Shown: piece after piece, positions 1 through 8,759 of the stretch
Layout: every line of letters begins with the position of its first letter
How positions within the stretch are numbered: the first letter of the stretch is position 1
DNA from: Planctomycetaceae bacterium
Lineage (GTDB): Bacteria; Planctomycetota; Planctomycetia; Planctomycetales; Planctomycetaceae
DNA length: 45,811 nucleotides
NCBI GenBank assembly: GCA_013813775.1
Contig: JACCRE010000270.1
Coordinates: 1 to 45,811 of the forward strand
Direction of reading: 5' to 3'
Notes under the pieces: model-generated
Told to the model about the DNA's origin: nothing
Seen by the model: only the letters and a program-made list of their open reading frames with translations
Database searches by the model: none
Position numbers and translations under genes: made by a program

Positions 1-2
1 TC

Positions 3-101
3 GACAGCCTGCTGCCCGACCGCTGGCTGGCAGCCCACCCCGCCTCCCGCTGGCAGATCAACGATCTGCGTACGAACGAGCGAAATCGGAAACGCGGATG
101 A
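3..101 (+). CDS. C-terminal end of an unidentified protein (partial)
   Basis: The window opens inside a reading frame that ends with TGA at 99-101. The visible tail of 32 residues is rich in Arg, Asn and Trp (it contains RWQINDLR and ends RNRKRG) and has no motif I recognise. It is called coding only because the frame is open to the edge and lies just upstream of a PIN-domain fragment. It could be an antitoxin partner of that fragment or the end of an unrelated gene; the sequence does not decide. Confidence 0.35.
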   Translation, partial: DSLLPDRWLAAHPASRWQINDLRTNERNRKRG

Positions 102-114
102 GCGGCGCGGTTGA

Positions 115-276
115 CCGTGCGCTCACGTTCTCCGTCCGCAACTCGCGGACGCGAGCCTCGCATATGTCGCCGAGCGACTCGGCACCGAAACGATCTTCAC
201 GCTCGACCGTCGCGACTTTGTGATCTTCCGCACGTCGGCGGGAAGCTCGTTCCGCTTGCTGCCCGAAACGTTCTGA
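115..276 (+). pseudogene. PIN-domain toxin C-terminal remnant
   Basis: This frame has no start codon after the stop at 112-114, yet it encodes a recognisable PIN-domain tail: DASLAYVAERLG, then IFTLDRRDF, then a short end at TGA 274-276. PIN-domain (VapC-type) ribonucleases carry a conserved acidic residue in the DA(S/A)L motif and a TLDxRDF motif near the C-terminus, and both are visible. The N-terminal half with the first catalytic Asp is missing, so this is a truncated relic. It ends about 20 bp from the convergent ABC transporter gene. The family call is moderately sure; loss of function is inferred from the missing N-terminus. Confidence 0.5.
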
Positions 277-295
277 CGCCGGTCACGACAGCGGG

Positions 296-2182
296 TTAAA
301 CCCGCCGGCCCGCGAGACTTTCTAAACGCTCGCGTTGCCTCCGCCGAATATTCTCGAGCGAGTCGTCGGGGATCGCGGCGATGAGCTTCTTCGTATAGTC
401 CTGCTGGGGATCGGCGTAGATGGCTTCTGAGGGGCCGAACTCGACGATCTGGCCGGCGTTCATCACGGCCATCATGTCGGACATGAACTTCACGACGCTC
501 AGGTCGTGGCTGATGAAGATGTATGTCAGCCCGCGCTGCTCTTGCAGTTCCTTGAGCAGGTTCAGCACCTGGGCCTGCACGCTCACATCGAGCGCCGACA
601 CGCTTTCGTCGCAGACGATGAACTCGGGTTCGACGGCGAGTGCTCGGGCGATGCCGAGTCGTTGCCGCTGACCTCCCGAAAACTCGTGCGGATACCGCCG
701 GAGGTGCTCGGGAGGCAGATCGACTTCTTTCAAGAGCGCGGCGGCGCGATCCCCGCGTTCGGAGCGAGAGCCGTGCAGGCCATGGACGCCCATCGGCTCG
801 ACGAGCATCGCCTCGACCGTCATCCGCGGGTTCAGCGAGCTGTACGGATCCTGAAAGATGATCTGCAGCTTGCGGCGGACGGCTCGCAGGTCGCGGCCGT
901 CGAGTTTCGAGAGCGGCTGTCCTTCAAACGTGATCTGGCCGGATGTGATCGGAAGCAGCCGCAGGATCGCCCGACCCGTGGTCGTCTTACCGCAGCCCGA
1001 TTCGCCGACGAGACCGAGCGTCTGCCCGCGGTAGACGTTGAAACTCACGCCATCGACGGCTCGCACATGGTCGGTGATTCGCGAGAAGACCCCTTTGCGG
1101 ATCGGGAAGTGGACGTGCAGGTCGGTGACGCTGAGAATCGGCGTTTCGCCCTCCGCCACGGTTTTCGTATCAGCAGAATGCATCGCCGGATCGAACGGGT
1201 GGCCGACGGTTTTGAGTTCCGGTGTCGGGTGGAGCAGTCGTCCGCGACCGCGGCTCGCGAGTTGTGCGATACGTTCTTCCGACAACGGCTTTTCGGCGAT
1301 CGAGATGCTGCCGTCGGGCTGCTCGACGACGGTCATGAAGTCGGCGACGGTCGGCAGACGCTTGTACTTCGTATCGAGCCTCGGCCGGCAGGCGATCAGA
1401 CCCTTCGTGTAGGCGTGCCGCGGGTTCGCGAAGATCTCTTCGACACCGCCGGTTTCGACGAGCTTGCCGCGAAACATCACGGCGACATAATCCGCAATTT
1501 CCGCGATCACACCGAGGTCGTGCGTGATGAACAGCACCGCCATGCCGCGCTCGTCGCGCAGCCTACGGATCAGATCAAGGATTTGCGCCTGGATGGTGAC
1601 GTCGAGCGCGGTCGTCGGCTCGTCGGCGATGAGCAGCTTCGGATTGCACGACAAGGCCATCGCGATCATCACCCGCTGCTTCTGACCGCCCGACATCTCG
1701 TGCGGAAAGCTGCGGATGCGTCGCTGCGGATCGGGGATGCCCACCTCGTCGAACAGCGCGAGCGTCCGAGTCAGCGCTTCGGCCTTGCCCACCTTCTGGT
1801 GGAGTCGAATCGCCTCGGCGACCTGATCGCCGACCCGATAGACCGGGTTGAGGCTCGTGCCCGGCTCCTGAAAGATCATCGCGGCGTCGCGGCCGCGCAC
1901 CTGCCGCATCTCGCGCTCCGGCAGCTTGACCAGATCGCGGCCGAGAAGTGCGATCGTTCCGCCTTCGATGCTCGCGGCATGCTCGGGCAGCAACCGCATC
2001 ACCGACAGCGACGTCACGCTCTTTCCCGAGCCGGACTCGCCGACGAGGCCAAGGGTCTGCCCCGGCGCGATCGACAGCGAGACGTCATCGACGGCTTTGA
2101 CGACGGCTTCGTCGGTCCGGAAGTAGGTTTTCAGCCCGCGCACGTCGAGCACGGACGACGCGATTGCCGTGGTTGCAGCCAT
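296..2182 (-). CDS. Fused dual-ATPase peptide/nickel-type ABC transporter ATP-binding protein
   Basis: 628 aa with two complete ABC ATPase domains in tandem, as in YejF or a DppD-DppF fusion. Domain 1 has Walker A GESGSGKS at residues 48-55, signature MSGGQKQRV and Walker [13 protein letters not shown]. Domain 2 has Walker A GESGCGKT, signature FSGGQRQRL and Walker [14 protein letters not shown] linker typical of oligopeptide transporter ATPases lies between them. The protein would power import of peptides or similar solutes through a membrane complex not encoded in this window. It starts 25 bp after the dapA stop on the same strand, so the two are probably cotranscribed. The substrate is unknown; a role in recycling cell-wall peptides would fit the dapA neighbour but is inference. 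Confidence 0.93.
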   Translation of the reverse strand: MAATTAIASSVLDVRGLKTYFRTDEAVVKAVDDVSLSIAPGQTLGLVGESGSGKSVTSLSVMRLLPEHAASIEGGTIALLGRDLVKLPEREMRQVRGRDAAMIFQEPGTSLNPVYRVGDQVAEAIRLHQKVGKAEALTRTLALFDEVGIPDPQRRIRSFPHEMSGGQKQRVMIAMALSCNPKLLIADEPTTALDVTIQAQILDLIRRLRDERGMAVLFITHDLGVIAEIADYVAVMFRGKLVETGGVEEIFANPRHAYTKGLIACRPRLDTKYKRLPTVADFMTVVEQPDGSISIAEKPLSEERIAQLASRGRGRLLHPTPELKTVGHPFDPAMHSADTKTVAEGETPILSVTDLHVHFPIRKGVFSRITDHVRAVDGVSFNVYRGQTLGLVGESGCGKTTTGRAILRLLPITSGQITFEGQPLSKLDGRDLRAVRRKLQIIFQDPYSSLNPRMTVEAMLVEPMGVHGLHGSRSERGDRAAALLKEVDLPPEHLRRYPHEFSGGQRQRLGIARALAVEPEFIVCDESVSALDVSVQAQVLNLLKELQEQRGLTYIFISHDLSVVKFMSDMMAVMNAGQIVEFGPSEAIYADPQQDYTKKLIAAIPDDSLENIRRRQRERLESLAGRRV

Positions 2183-2207
2183 GCGACCTTTCAGCGAGCG
2201 ACGGGCG

Positions 2208-3098
2208 CTACTTCAGGAGTCCGTAGGTCTCCAGCGTGCGACGCAGCTTCGCGGTTTCATTCTCGGTGAGCGGCGTAAGCGGCAAACGCACGTCGCCCGT
2301 GTCTCGACCGAGCAACGCCATCGCCGCCTTGAGAGGAATCGGGTTCGTCGAGAGCGACAGCATATCGCGGCACAGCGGGAACAGCTTGTGATGGAGCCGC
2401 TGGGCCTCGGCGACGTCGCCTTTCTTCCAGGCGGTGATTAACGCCTTCACGTCGTTCGGAACGATGTTGCCGACGACCGACACGATGCCCGACCCACCGA
2501 GCGCTAGCAAGGGCAGCGTGAGGCTGTCGTCGCCCGACAGAAGCGTCAGGTTCGACCCTGAAATGATCTGGGACGCCTGATCCATCATGCCGGTCGATTC
2601 CTTGATGGCGACGATCGTGGGCAACTCGGCGAGACGGCAAATCGTGTCCGGCTCCATGTTCTTCGCGCTGCGGCCGGGAATGTTGTAGAGCACGATCGGC
2701 AGATCGACGGCGTTCGCGACGGCTTCATAGTGCCGATAGAAGCCCTCCTGCGATGGCTTGTTGTAATACGGCGTGACCATCAAGGCGGCGTCGGCCCCGG
2801 CCTTCTTCGCAGCCTTCGTCAGCCGGACGGCCTCGGTCGTGCTGTTCGAGCCGGTGCCGGCCATCACCTTGACGCGGCCGGCCGCCTGCTCGCACACGAT
2901 CGCGACGACGCGCTCGTGCTCGTCGTGCGAAAGCGTCGGGCTCTCACCCGTCGTGCCACAGGGGCTGACGCAATCGGCGCCCGCCTCGACCTGAAAATCG
3001 ACGAGCTTCCGCAGCGCGGCCTCATCGACGCTGCCGTTCCTGAACGGCGTGATGAGCGCGACGGTCAATCCGGCGAAGGCTTCACCTTTGCGGGGCAT
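2208..3098 (-). CDS. dapA: 4-hydroxy-tetrahydrodipicolinate synthase
   Basis: 296 aa, the usual length for DapA. The enzyme condenses pyruvate with aspartate semialdehyde, the first committed step toward diaminopimelate and lysine in the cytoplasm. The family hallmarks are present: [10 protein letters not shown] around residues 47-56, the active-site Tyr in VLYNIPGR (Y138) and the Schiff-base Lys in VAIKEST (K166). The TIM barrel appears intact. The gene is followed after 25 bp by the ABC ATPase gene on the same strand. Related N-acetylneuraminate lyase or KDG aldolase paralogues share the fold, but the GTTGE and NIPGR motifs and overall similarity favour DapA. Confidence 0.93.
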   Translation of the reverse strand: MPRKGEAFAGLTVALITPFRNGSVDEAALRKLVDFQVEAGADCVSPCGTTGESPTLSHDEHERVVAIVCEQAAGRVKVMAGTGSNSTTEAVRLTKAAKKAGADAALMVTPYYNKPSQEGFYRHYEAVANAVDLPIVLYNIPGRSAKNMEPDTICRLAELPTIVAIKESTGMMDQASQIISGSNLTLLSGDDSLTLPLLALGGSGIVSVVGNIVPNDVKALITAWKKGDVAEAQRLHHKLFPLCRDMLSLSTNPIPLKAAMALLGRDTGDVRLPLTPLTENETAKLRRTLETYGLLK

Positions 3099-3109
3099 GG
3101 CATCTCAAT

Positions 3110-3670
3110 CTAAAGCGGCGGTTCAGAAAGTATTGATTCGAGACGATCCTGGATTCCAAGTTCGATCGCCCACGTCCTCATATAGCGTTCGTCGAGTTCG
3201 CCCTGGACGGCTCGAATGTCTGCGACGTCGCCCAAATCTCTTGGCCGATGGGCCAGCAGCTTTAGCAAAATGAGATCTTCAGCCGTCGCCAGCCAAACAG
3301 ACATCCCCCAGAGTTCATCGGACTTCCTCCGTCGCATCATCTCTTGTTGGAAGCGGGTCTCCGCCAGGAAGATGTCGGCGTCGATTCCGCGCCCGCCAAT
3401 GTACAACTTGAACTTGACGAGGGGCATCCCCGCGACTTCGTCGACCCGTCCGCCGCGATATGCCTCTGGCACGTCGAAGCCGGCAGCATCGAGTTCGTCA
3501 TAAAGCACAGCAAGGCGGTCTCTGGAGATTGTTATCGCCAAATCCACGTCGAACGTCGGCCGCGGTATTCCTAAAAGCCGGACCGCCAAGCCTTCCATGA
3601 CGATGTACGGCACCTTGAGGCGCTCGAAAATGCCGATGCACGTGGCGAGAACCTCGTCGAGGTCATGCAT
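3110..3670 (-). CDS. AbiEii-like nucleotidyltransferase (putative toxin)
   Basis: About 186 aa from the ATG at 3670, chosen because it overlaps the upstream stop by 8 bases (ATGCATGA). A start at 3721 would overlap the upstream gene by about 60 bases. The N-terminal half has the nucleotidyltransferase pattern of the AbiEii/DUF6036 group: a Gly-rich EGLAVRLLG stretch followed by TFDVDLAI (D41 and D43), then a Lys-containing helix region (DLILLKLLAHRPRDLGD) as in related proteins. Members of this fold often act as toxins that modify tRNA or other targets in two-gene modules. Its small partner lies directly upstream. Toxin activity is inference. Confidence 0.65.
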   Translation of the reverse strand: MHDLDEVLATCIGIFERLKVPYIVMEGLAVRLLGIPRPTFDVDLAITISRDRLAVLYDELDAAGFDVPEAYRGGRVDEVAGMPLVKFKLYIGGRGIDADIFLAETRFQQEMMRRRKSDELWGMSVWLATAEDLILLKLLAHRPRDLGDVADIRAVQGELDERYMRTWAIELGIQDRLESILSEPPL

Positions 3671-3878
3671 CGCATCGACCCGTTCGCGCCATATGTTCCC
3701 GCATCGCACGGTTACGCTCATCGTTTTGCCGGCGCAATAGATCGAACCGGCGATCTACGACCTCCGGCGATCCGTGCAACAGCGCCGGCAGGTTGTCGCG
3801 GATCATGGCCAGCACGAGGTCAGCCCGTTCCGCGACGGTCATTTGGCGATATCGTTCGATGGTTTCGGGGCTAAGCAT
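3663..3878 (-). CDS. Small helical partner of the nucleotidyltransferase (putative antitoxin)
   Basis: 71 aa from the ATG at 3878, which has a GGAG motif about 8 bases upstream; an in-frame ATG at 3914 would overlap the preceding gene. The protein begins MLSPETIERYRQMT and is predicted by eye to be mostly helical and charged, with the segment SPEVVDRRFDLLRRQNDER. It overlaps the downstream nucleotidyltransferase by 8 bases, which implies translational coupling. I recall similar small proteins upstream of nucleotidyltransferase genes, but no Pfam name can be assigned from sequence alone. The antitoxin role rests on context. Confidence 0.55.
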   Translation of the reverse strand: MLSPETIERYRQMTVAERADLVLAMIRDNLPALLHGSPEVVDRRFDLLRRQNDERNRAMREHMARTGRCDA

Positions 3879-3897
3879 CTCGCGCTCCGGATTTCGA

Positions 3898-4167
3898 TCA
3901 GCCGCCGTGTTCACGGATTTCGCCGACAGCTGTCACCAGCACCCGCTTCGTCATGGAGTCGATTTCGTAGAAGGCAGCGAGCGGGGGCACGACGATCCGG
4001 CGAAGGCCTTCGGACGCTTCGCGACCGTTGCCGGCCGGGTCGGCCGTCAGAAGGCGATCGATCCGATGCTGAGCGCGGGCGACAGCGTTCGAATTCGCAG
4101 CGGCCATCCAGATTTTGGCGAGCAGGTTTTCCGCATCGCGGCTCCAGGTCACGCTGTACCGGCCCAT
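3898..4167 (-). CDS. ParE/RelE-like toxin
   Basis: 89 aa. It has the small RelE/ParE-superfamily layout: an N-terminal strand (YSVTWSRDAENLL), a long helix, then a strand pattern LRRIVVPPLAAFYEID followed by a terminal RVLVTAVGEIRE strand. Such proteins are ribosome-dependent RNases (RelE) or gyrase inhibitors (ParE); the residues seen do not distinguish them. The start at 4167 lies one base after the stop of the upstream gene, the classic antitoxin-then-toxin order. The helix includes WMAAANSNAVARAQHRID. Confidence 0.65.
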   Translation of the reverse strand: MGRYSVTWSRDAENLLAKIWMAAANSNAVARAQHRIDRLLTADPAGNGREASEGLRRIVVPPLAAFYEIDSMTKRVLVTAVGEIREHGG

Positions 4168-4168
4168 G

Positions 4169-4480
4169 TCATCCAGCCGCCTTCGCGTCGGAATCCTGAA
4201 GCCGCCTGAGCAACGCCCGCAATTCCTCGTTCGTCGCCCCGGCGGATTTCGCCTCCTCGAGGGACCGTAGGTGGGCCTGGACTTGCTCCGAAGTGTAACT
4301 TGGCTGATTAGACTCGCGCGACCGAAGCGCCTGGGCGATCAACTCATTCTCACCGGGAATCTCGTAGGCGGGCGGTTTGATCCTCGCCACGAGACGGCCC
4401 GAAGCATCGCGGACCTCGATCGGCTCGGACGCACCGTTCAACACGCCGGTTTGTTCCTCGTTCAGGACAATCGCGACCAT
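4169..4480 (-). CDS. Antitoxin of the ParE/RelE-like module
   Basis: 103 aa. The N-terminal part reads as a short beta-rich domain (PIEVRDASGRLVARI) and the C-terminal half as charged helices (SEQVQAHLRSLEEAKSAG). It stops one base before the toxin start, so the pair is almost certainly cotranscribed. Proteins with this PIEV-DxSGR pattern commonly precede small toxins in planctomycete-like genomes, as far as I recall. Binding and neutralisation of the toxin and autorepression are expected for the family but not visible here. Confidence 0.6.
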   Translation of the reverse strand: MVAIVLNEEQTGVLNGASEPIEVRDASGRLVARIKPPAYEIPGENELIAQALRSRESNQPSYTSEQVQAHLRSLEEAKSAGATNEELRALLRRLQDSDAKAAG

Positions 4481-4545
4481 ATCACTTGACTCCCAACTCA
4501 GAAACGGCCTCCCACCATTGTATCACGCGACATCGCACCGGAGCC

Positions 4546-5463
4546 TTATCGCCCCGTCCAATTCACTTTCGACATCTGCGCGAGCGCCAGCAACAGCGTC
4601 TGGACACCCTTGCGGCCGTGGCCGTTCGCTTTGAGGGAAATATAGAGCTGCTCGGCGAGAGCGAGGCCGGGCATCGAAAGGTCCATGCGTTTCGCCTCGG
4701 CCAGCGCGATGCCCATGTCCTTGATGAAGTGCTCGACGAAGAAGCCGGGGTCAAAGTTGTTCGCCATCATCCGCGGGCCGTAGTTCGACAGCGACCACGA
4801 CCCCGCGGCACCGCTCGACACCGACTTCAGAACCGTCTCAAGATCGAGGCCCGCCTTGTAGCCGTAGAGCAAGGCCTCGCAGACGCCGATCATTCCGGTG
4901 GCGATCAGGATCTGGTTGACCATCTTGGTGTGTTGACCGGCCCCCGGTCCGCCCTGGCGCACGATCGTCTTTCCCATGACTTCGAAGCAGGGCCGCACGG
5001 CTTCGACGGCCTCCTCGCCGCCGCCGATCATGATCGAGAGCGCCGCGTTCTTCGCGCCGACGTCGCCGCCCGAGACCGGCGCGTCGACGCTGTGGACGCC
5101 CTTTTCGTTCGCGGCCTTGCCGATCTCGACGGCGAGCGACGGTTCGCTCGTCGTCATATCGACGAGAATCGTGCCTTTGCGGCTGCCGGCGAGTGCGCCG
5201 TCGTCGCCGAGAAACACCTCGCGAACATCCTTGGGGAAGCCGACGATCGCGAAGATGATGTCCGACGCCGCGGCGACCGCTTTCGGATTGTCAGCGACCT
5301 TGGCGCCCTTGGCGACCAGCGGTTCGAGCTTCGATCGGGTTCGGTTGTACGCCGTCAGCTCGTAGCCGGCCGCCAACAGATGACCGGCCATGCTCGTGCC
5401 CATCACGCCGGTGCCGATCCAGCCAAGTTTCGTCTTACCGGGAGTCGCGGGAGCGATGGGCAT
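4546..5463 (-). CDS. NAD(P)-dependent beta-hydroxyacid dehydrogenase (GlxR/GarR-like)
   Basis: 305 aa from the ATG at 5463; the much longer open frame upstream is antisense to the aminotransferase and is not coding. The Rossmann motif [17 protein letters not shown] lies at about residues 14-30, the substrate motif [16 protein letters not shown] at 127-142, and the catalytic Lys in GQHTKMVNQ is K180. These mark the 3-hydroxyisobutyrate / tartronate-semialdehyde reductase family, which interconverts a beta-hydroxyacid and its semialdehyde in the cytoplasm. 2-Hydroxy-3-oxopropionate reductase is the likeliest specific annotation. The gene is divergent from the aminotransferase across a 159 bp gap that should hold both promoters. 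Confidence 0.88.
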   Translation of the reverse strand: MPIAPATPGKTKLGWIGTGVMGTSMAGHLLAAGYELTAYNRTRSKLEPLVAKGAKVADNPKAVAAASDIIFAIVGFPKDVREVFLGDDGALAGSRKGTILVDMTTSEPSLAVEIGKAANEKGVHSVDAPVSGGDVGAKNAALSIMIGGGEEAVEAVRPCFEVMGKTIVRQGGPGAGQHTKMVNQILIATGMIGVCEALLYGYKAGLDLETVLKSVSSGAAGSWSLSNYGPRMMANNFDPGFFVEHFIKDMGIALAEAKRMDLSMPGLALAEQLYISLKANGHGRKGVQTLLLALAQMSKVNWTGR

Positions 5464-5622
5464 GGTTGGGCGGCTGATTTTCAATGTGAGGCGAATATCC
5501 AGGAGGGGAGGAGGTCTTTCTTCGTCCCTTCTCCCATCCTTCCGTTCTTCAATTCTTTCCCGCAGTATATCGGTGACTTCCGTGATCGTCACCCGACCTG
5601 TTCGCCCTTCAATCCGCCGTCG

Positions 5623-6525
5623 ATGCACGCCGAATCGATCGCTTGGCTCAACGGCCGGTTTCTTCCGCTGAAGGACGCCTCGCTCTCGGTGTTCGACGCG
5701 GGAGTCACGAGCGGCGCGAGCGTCACCGAGCGGCTGCGGACGTTTCGGCATCAACCGTTTTTGCTCGACGAGCACCTCGACCGGCTGTGCGCGGCGGCAA
5801 ACGCGGCTTTCGTGCCGCTCAGGGAGCCCACAGAAGGCATGCGATCGATTATCCATCACGTCGTCGAGGGGAACGCCGCGAATCTGCCCACTGAGCACGA
5901 CCTCGCGATCTCCGTCTTCGCAACGGACGGCGTCGCGGGCGAGCCGTCGCTGTGCGTTCACGCCGCCCCGATCTCGGCGCCGCAGTACGCGAACTCTTAC
6001 GAGCTCGGTATCGCACTGACGACGCCGAACCTGCTCGCGATGCCCGGCGACGTGCTCTCGCCGCAGATCAAAACGCGCAGCCGGTTGCACTGGCACATCG
6101 CCGATCGTCAGGCCGATCGGATCGAAACGGGATCGAAAGCTCTGCTCGTCGATCGCGAGAACTACATCACCGAAACGTCGACGGGCAACGTGTTCATCGT
6201 TCGCGGCCGGCAGCTCATGACGCCGCGCAGAACACGCACGTTGCACGGCATCAGCCAGGCCTACATGATGCGGCTCGCCGCTGATTTGACGCTCTCGGTC
6301 GCCGAAGCCGACCTGCGAGTCGACGACGTGCTTTCGTCGGACGAAGCGTTCGTGACGAGTTCGATTTATTGCGTGCTGCCCGTCGTTCGGCTAAACCAAG
6401 GCCGCATCGCCGACGGCAAGCCCGGCGGCGTGTTTCGCGAAGTGCTCGCGGCATGGTCGGAACGCGTCGGCGTCGATATCGCCGGGCAGATGTGGCGGAT
6501 GGCCGAGATCTCCGAGGCGACGTGA
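5623..6525 (+). CDS. Class IV aminotransferase (PLP-dependent; IlvE/Dat/PabC group)
   Basis: 300 aa from the ATG at 5623. The PLP Lys is K150 in [10 protein letters not shown], and the cofactor-binding motif [11 protein letters not shown] follows, the usual class IV arrangement. The N-terminus ([20 protein letters not shown]) matches the family start. The family contains branched-chain aminotransferases, D-amino-acid aminotransferases and aminodeoxychorismate lyases; the sequence alone does not let me choose one. It is 13 bp upstream of the methyltransferase gene on the same strand and divergent from the dehydrogenase gene. Confidence 0.85.
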   Translation: MHAESIAWLNGRFLPLKDASLSVFDAGVTSGASVTERLRTFRHQPFLLDEHLDRLCAAANAAFVPLREPTEGMRSIIHHVVEGNAANLPTEHDLAISVFATDGVAGEPSLCVHAAPISAPQYANSYELGIALTTPNLLAMPGDVLSPQIKTRSRLHWHIADRQADRIETGSKALLVDRENYITETSTGNVFIVRGRQLMTPRRTRTLHGISQAYMMRLAADLTLSVAEADLRVDDVLSSDEAFVTSSIYCVLPVVRLNQGRIADGKPGGVFREVLAAWSERVGVDIAGQMWRMAEISEAT

Positions 6526-6538
6526 ACACCGGAAACCC

Positions 6539-7195
6539 ATGAAACAGGCGCTCGCCGACCATCTGGACTTCTTCCGTCAGTTTCGCGAGACGTTCGCGAC
6601 GACGGGAGCCGTGGCACCAAGCAGCCGGTTCCTCGCGAAGGCTCTGACCGAGCCGTTGTCGCGACGTTCGGAACCGGCGCGCATCCTCGAAGTCGGCCCC
6701 GGCACCGGAGCCGTCACTCGGCACATCGTGCGACAGGTTCGCGAGGGCGATCGTTTTGATCTCGTCGAGCTGAACACGCGGTTCGTCGAGATCCTCAACG
6801 GCCGGTTCGAGCTGCACCCGGAATATCGCAAGGTCGCCCATTGCGCCGCCGTGCATCACGTGCCACTTCAAGAGTTCCAAACAACCGCACCGTACGATTT
6901 CATCATCTCGGGGCTTCCGCTGAACAACTTTCCGCCGTCGCTCGTCGAAGAGATTTTTGGGGCCTTCTTCAAACTGCTGAAACCCGGCGGCGTGTTGAGC
7001 TACTTCGAATACATGTACGTGCGGCCGATGCGCAAGCTCGTCGCGAAGCCCGACGAAAAGCAGCGGCTCGCCGGCCTCGAAGAGGTGATCCACCGGCACC
7101 TCGGTCCGCACCGCTTCCGGCAGGACTGGGTGTTCGTGAACGTGCCACCCGCGTGGGTGCAGCACCTGAGAACGGCGAGCGCGGTCGAGGCGTGA
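6539..7195 (+). CDS. SAM-dependent methyltransferase, PmtA-like phospholipid N-methyltransferase
   Basis: 218 aa. The SAM-binding motif ILEVGPGTGAVT is at residues 49-60, and the post-motif region DFIISGLPLNNFP is the SGLP pattern of bacterial phosphatidylethanolamine N-methyltransferases (PmtA type) and of their KsgA-like relatives. The expected reaction is methylation of phosphatidylethanolamine at the inner membrane to give phosphatidylcholine or intermediates. The gene lies 13 bp after the aminotransferase and ends just before a strong hairpin (7204-7233). An rRNA dimethyltransferase is less likely because the protein is short and has SGLP rather than the N(L/I)PY motif. Confidence 0.78.
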   Translation: MKQALADHLDFFRQFRETFATTGAVAPSSRFLAKALTEPLSRRSEPARILEVGPGTGAVTRHIVRQVREGDRFDLVELNTRFVEILNGRFELHPEYRKVAHCAAVHHVPLQEFQTTAPYDFIISGLPLNNFPPSLVEEIFGAFFKLLKPGGVLSYFEYMYVRPMRKLVAKPDEKQRLAGLEEVIHRHLGPHRFRQDWVFVNVPPAWVQHLRTASAVEA

Positions 7196-7203
7196 GGGCA
7201 CGC

Positions 7204-7233
7204 GAAGCCGAGGGGTCGCAGCCCCTCGGCTTC
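7204..7233. terminator. Bidirectional hairpin between convergent genes
   Basis: A perfect 12 bp stem (GAAGCCGAGGGG / CCCCTCGGCTTC) with a 6-base loop fills the 40 bp between the methyltransferase stop and the miaB stop. Its position between convergent genes is the main reason to call it a terminator; it has no clear T-run. Confidence 0.7.
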
Positions 7234-7235
7234 AA

Positions 7236-8759
7236 TCACGCGAGGATCGGCAATGCGTGCGACGCGCCGTGCTGCAGTTCGCGTGTGACGATCATGCCCA
7301 GCAGCGTCGTGGGCGAGGCATCGTAGATCGCGACGTTCGTCGCCGTCCCCGCCAGCCGCGGATTTCCGTCGAACACGACGATACGATCACATCGCGTTCG
7401 GCCGGTGAGTTGAAGGGTTGAGGATTGAACGTTGGGGGTTGAGGGTAAGGTGTCTCTCGAATCTCGTCTCGCGTCTCTCAACGCACCGCTCAACTCTCCA
7501 CCCTCAACCCTCAACTCCTTCTTGCTCGGTCCGTCGACGAACACCTCGACCTCGCGGCCGATGAACGTCGCGTTGTCTTCTTCGCTGATCTCGTTCTGCA
7601 CGGCGAGCAGCAGGTTGTTGCGGCGGCGTTTTTCGGCTTCCGGAACGTCGTCGGCGAGTCGCTCGAATGCCTTGGTGCCGGGACGCGGGCTGTACTTGAA
7701 GATGAAGCTGTTCTTGAAGCGGAACTCCTTCACCGACTCGACGCTGCGGAGGAACGACTCCTCCGTCTCGCCGGGATGTCCGACGATGAAGTCGCTCGAC
7801 ACGCTGCAGCCGGGCACGATCTCGTTGATCCGGCCCATCATCTCGCGGTACTGCTCGACGGTGTAGCCGCGCTTCATGAGCTTCAGCACGTCGTCGCAAC
7901 CCGACTGCAACGGCGTGTGCAAGTAGTGGAAGCACTTCGGCAGATCGCGGATCGCCTCCAGCAGATCGACGCTCATGTCGCGCGGATAGTTCGTCACGAA
8001 CTTGATCCGCTCGATTCCCGGCGTGTCGTGGATCATCACCAGCAGGTCCGACAGGCGGTGCAGGCGACCGTTCTCGGTATGCTTGTAGCTGTTGACGGTC
8101 TGGCCGAGCAGGCAGACTTCCTTCACGCCCTGTTCGGCGAGAATCTCGACTTCGCGAACGATCAGGCTCGGCGGGCGGCTCTGCTCGGGACCGCGCGTCG
8201 TCGGCACGACGCAGTAGGTGCAGAACTTATCGCAGCCGATCATGATGCGGACGAACGCCTGATGCGGCGTCGGCCGCATCTCCGGCTCGCGGAGCGGGTC
8301 GTAGCTCTCGAAGCTGCCGGCGACGTCGGCGCGGCTGCCGTCCTTGCGGCCGAGGCTCACCGCGAGTTGCCGCTCGCGATTCGATCGCGCCTCGTCGACG
8401 AGCCGCGGGATCTCAGCGAGTTGCCCCGTGCCGACGACGAGATCGACGTGCGGTGCCCGCTTGAAGACGAGGTTCTGGTCCTTCTGGGCCATGCAGCCCA
8501 TCACGCCGATGACCTGATTCGGCCGCTTGCGCTTGCTGTGCTTCAGGATGCCGAGCCGGCTGTAGATCTTGTGTTCGGCCCGTTCCCGCACGCTGCACGT
8601 GTTGAACAGGATCGTGTCGGCCTCCGACTGATCAGAGGTGAGCTCGTACCCCTGCTTCCGCAGGGCCGCGACGACCAGCTCGCTGTCGAGCATGTTCATC
8701 TGACAGCCGACGGTCTCGACGTAGAGCTTGCCGTTGTGGGTGCGATCTTGTGAAGTCAT
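7236..8759 (-). CDS. miaB: tRNA-2-methylthio-N6-dimethylallyladenosine synthase with a repeat-encoded insertion
   Basis: 507 aa, longer than usual MiaB (about 440-475). The enzyme is a radical-SAM methylthiotransferase that converts i6A37 to ms2i6A37 in tRNA. The N-terminal cluster cysteines are C19 (GCQMN), C55 (NTCSV) and C89 (MGCMAQ); the radical-SAM cysteines are C176, C180 and C183 (GCDKFCTYC). The C-terminal TRAM domain starts near FIGREVEVFVDGPSKK and resumes at LTGRTRCDRIVVF. Between these two conserved pieces sit 37 extra codons (about residues 415-451), translated from an inverted repeat at 7407-7517. The reading frame is kept. All catalytic residues are present, so activity is plausible; the insertion lies in a TRAM loop involved in tRNA contact. 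Confidence 0.95.
   Translation of the reverse strand: MTSQDRTHNGKLYVETVGCQMNMLDSELVVAALRKQGYELTSDQSEADTILFNTCSVRERAEHKIYSRLGILKHSKRKRPNQVIGVMGCMAQKDQNLVFKRAPHVDLVVGTGQLAEIPRLVDEARSNRERQLAVSLGRKDGSRADVAGSFESYDPLREPEMRPTPHQAFVRIMIGCDKFCTYCVVPTTRGPEQSRPPSLIVREVEILAEQGVKEVCLLGQTVNSYKHTENGRLHRLSDLLVMIHDTPGIERIKFVTNYPRDMSVDLLEAIRDLPKCFHYLHTPLQSGCDDVLKLMKRGYTVEQYREMMGRINEIVPGCSVSSDFIVGHPGETEESFLRSVESVKEFRFKNSFIFKYSPRPGTKAFERLADDVPEAEKRRRNNLLLAVQNEISEEDNATFIGREVEVFVDGPSKKELRVEGGELSGALRDARRDSRDTLPSTPNVQSSTLQLTGRTRCDRIVVFDGNPRLAGTATNVAIYDASPTTLLGMIVTRELQHGASHALPILA
7407..7517. repeat. Palindromic TCAACCC-type repeat inserted in miaB
   Basis: A 111 bp element bounded by GAGTTGAAGGGTTGAGG on the left and CCCTCAACCCTCAACTC on the right, which are near-perfect inverted copies. 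The arms are built from degenerate 6-7 base units around TCAACCC/GGGTTGA; the centre is a TCTC-rich spacer. Its length is divisible by 3 and it is read through in frame by miaB. Related units occur just before the threonine synthase start at 28617-28650. Confidence 0.85.

Noticed and set aside
291-305. GCGGGTTAAACCCGC palindrome at the ABC ATPase stop as a terminator
   Set aside because: The stem is only 6-7 bp and includes the stop codon; too weak to call.
506-2269. 587-aa plus-strand open frame opposite the ABC ATPase gene
   Set aside because: It is rich in Arg/Asp/His and antisense to a gene with two sets of Walker motifs; a GC-rich shadow frame.
4486-5622. N-terminal extension of the aminotransferase frame
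   Set aside because: The first 379 codons are antisense to the dehydrogenase gene; the family start fits the ATG at 5623.
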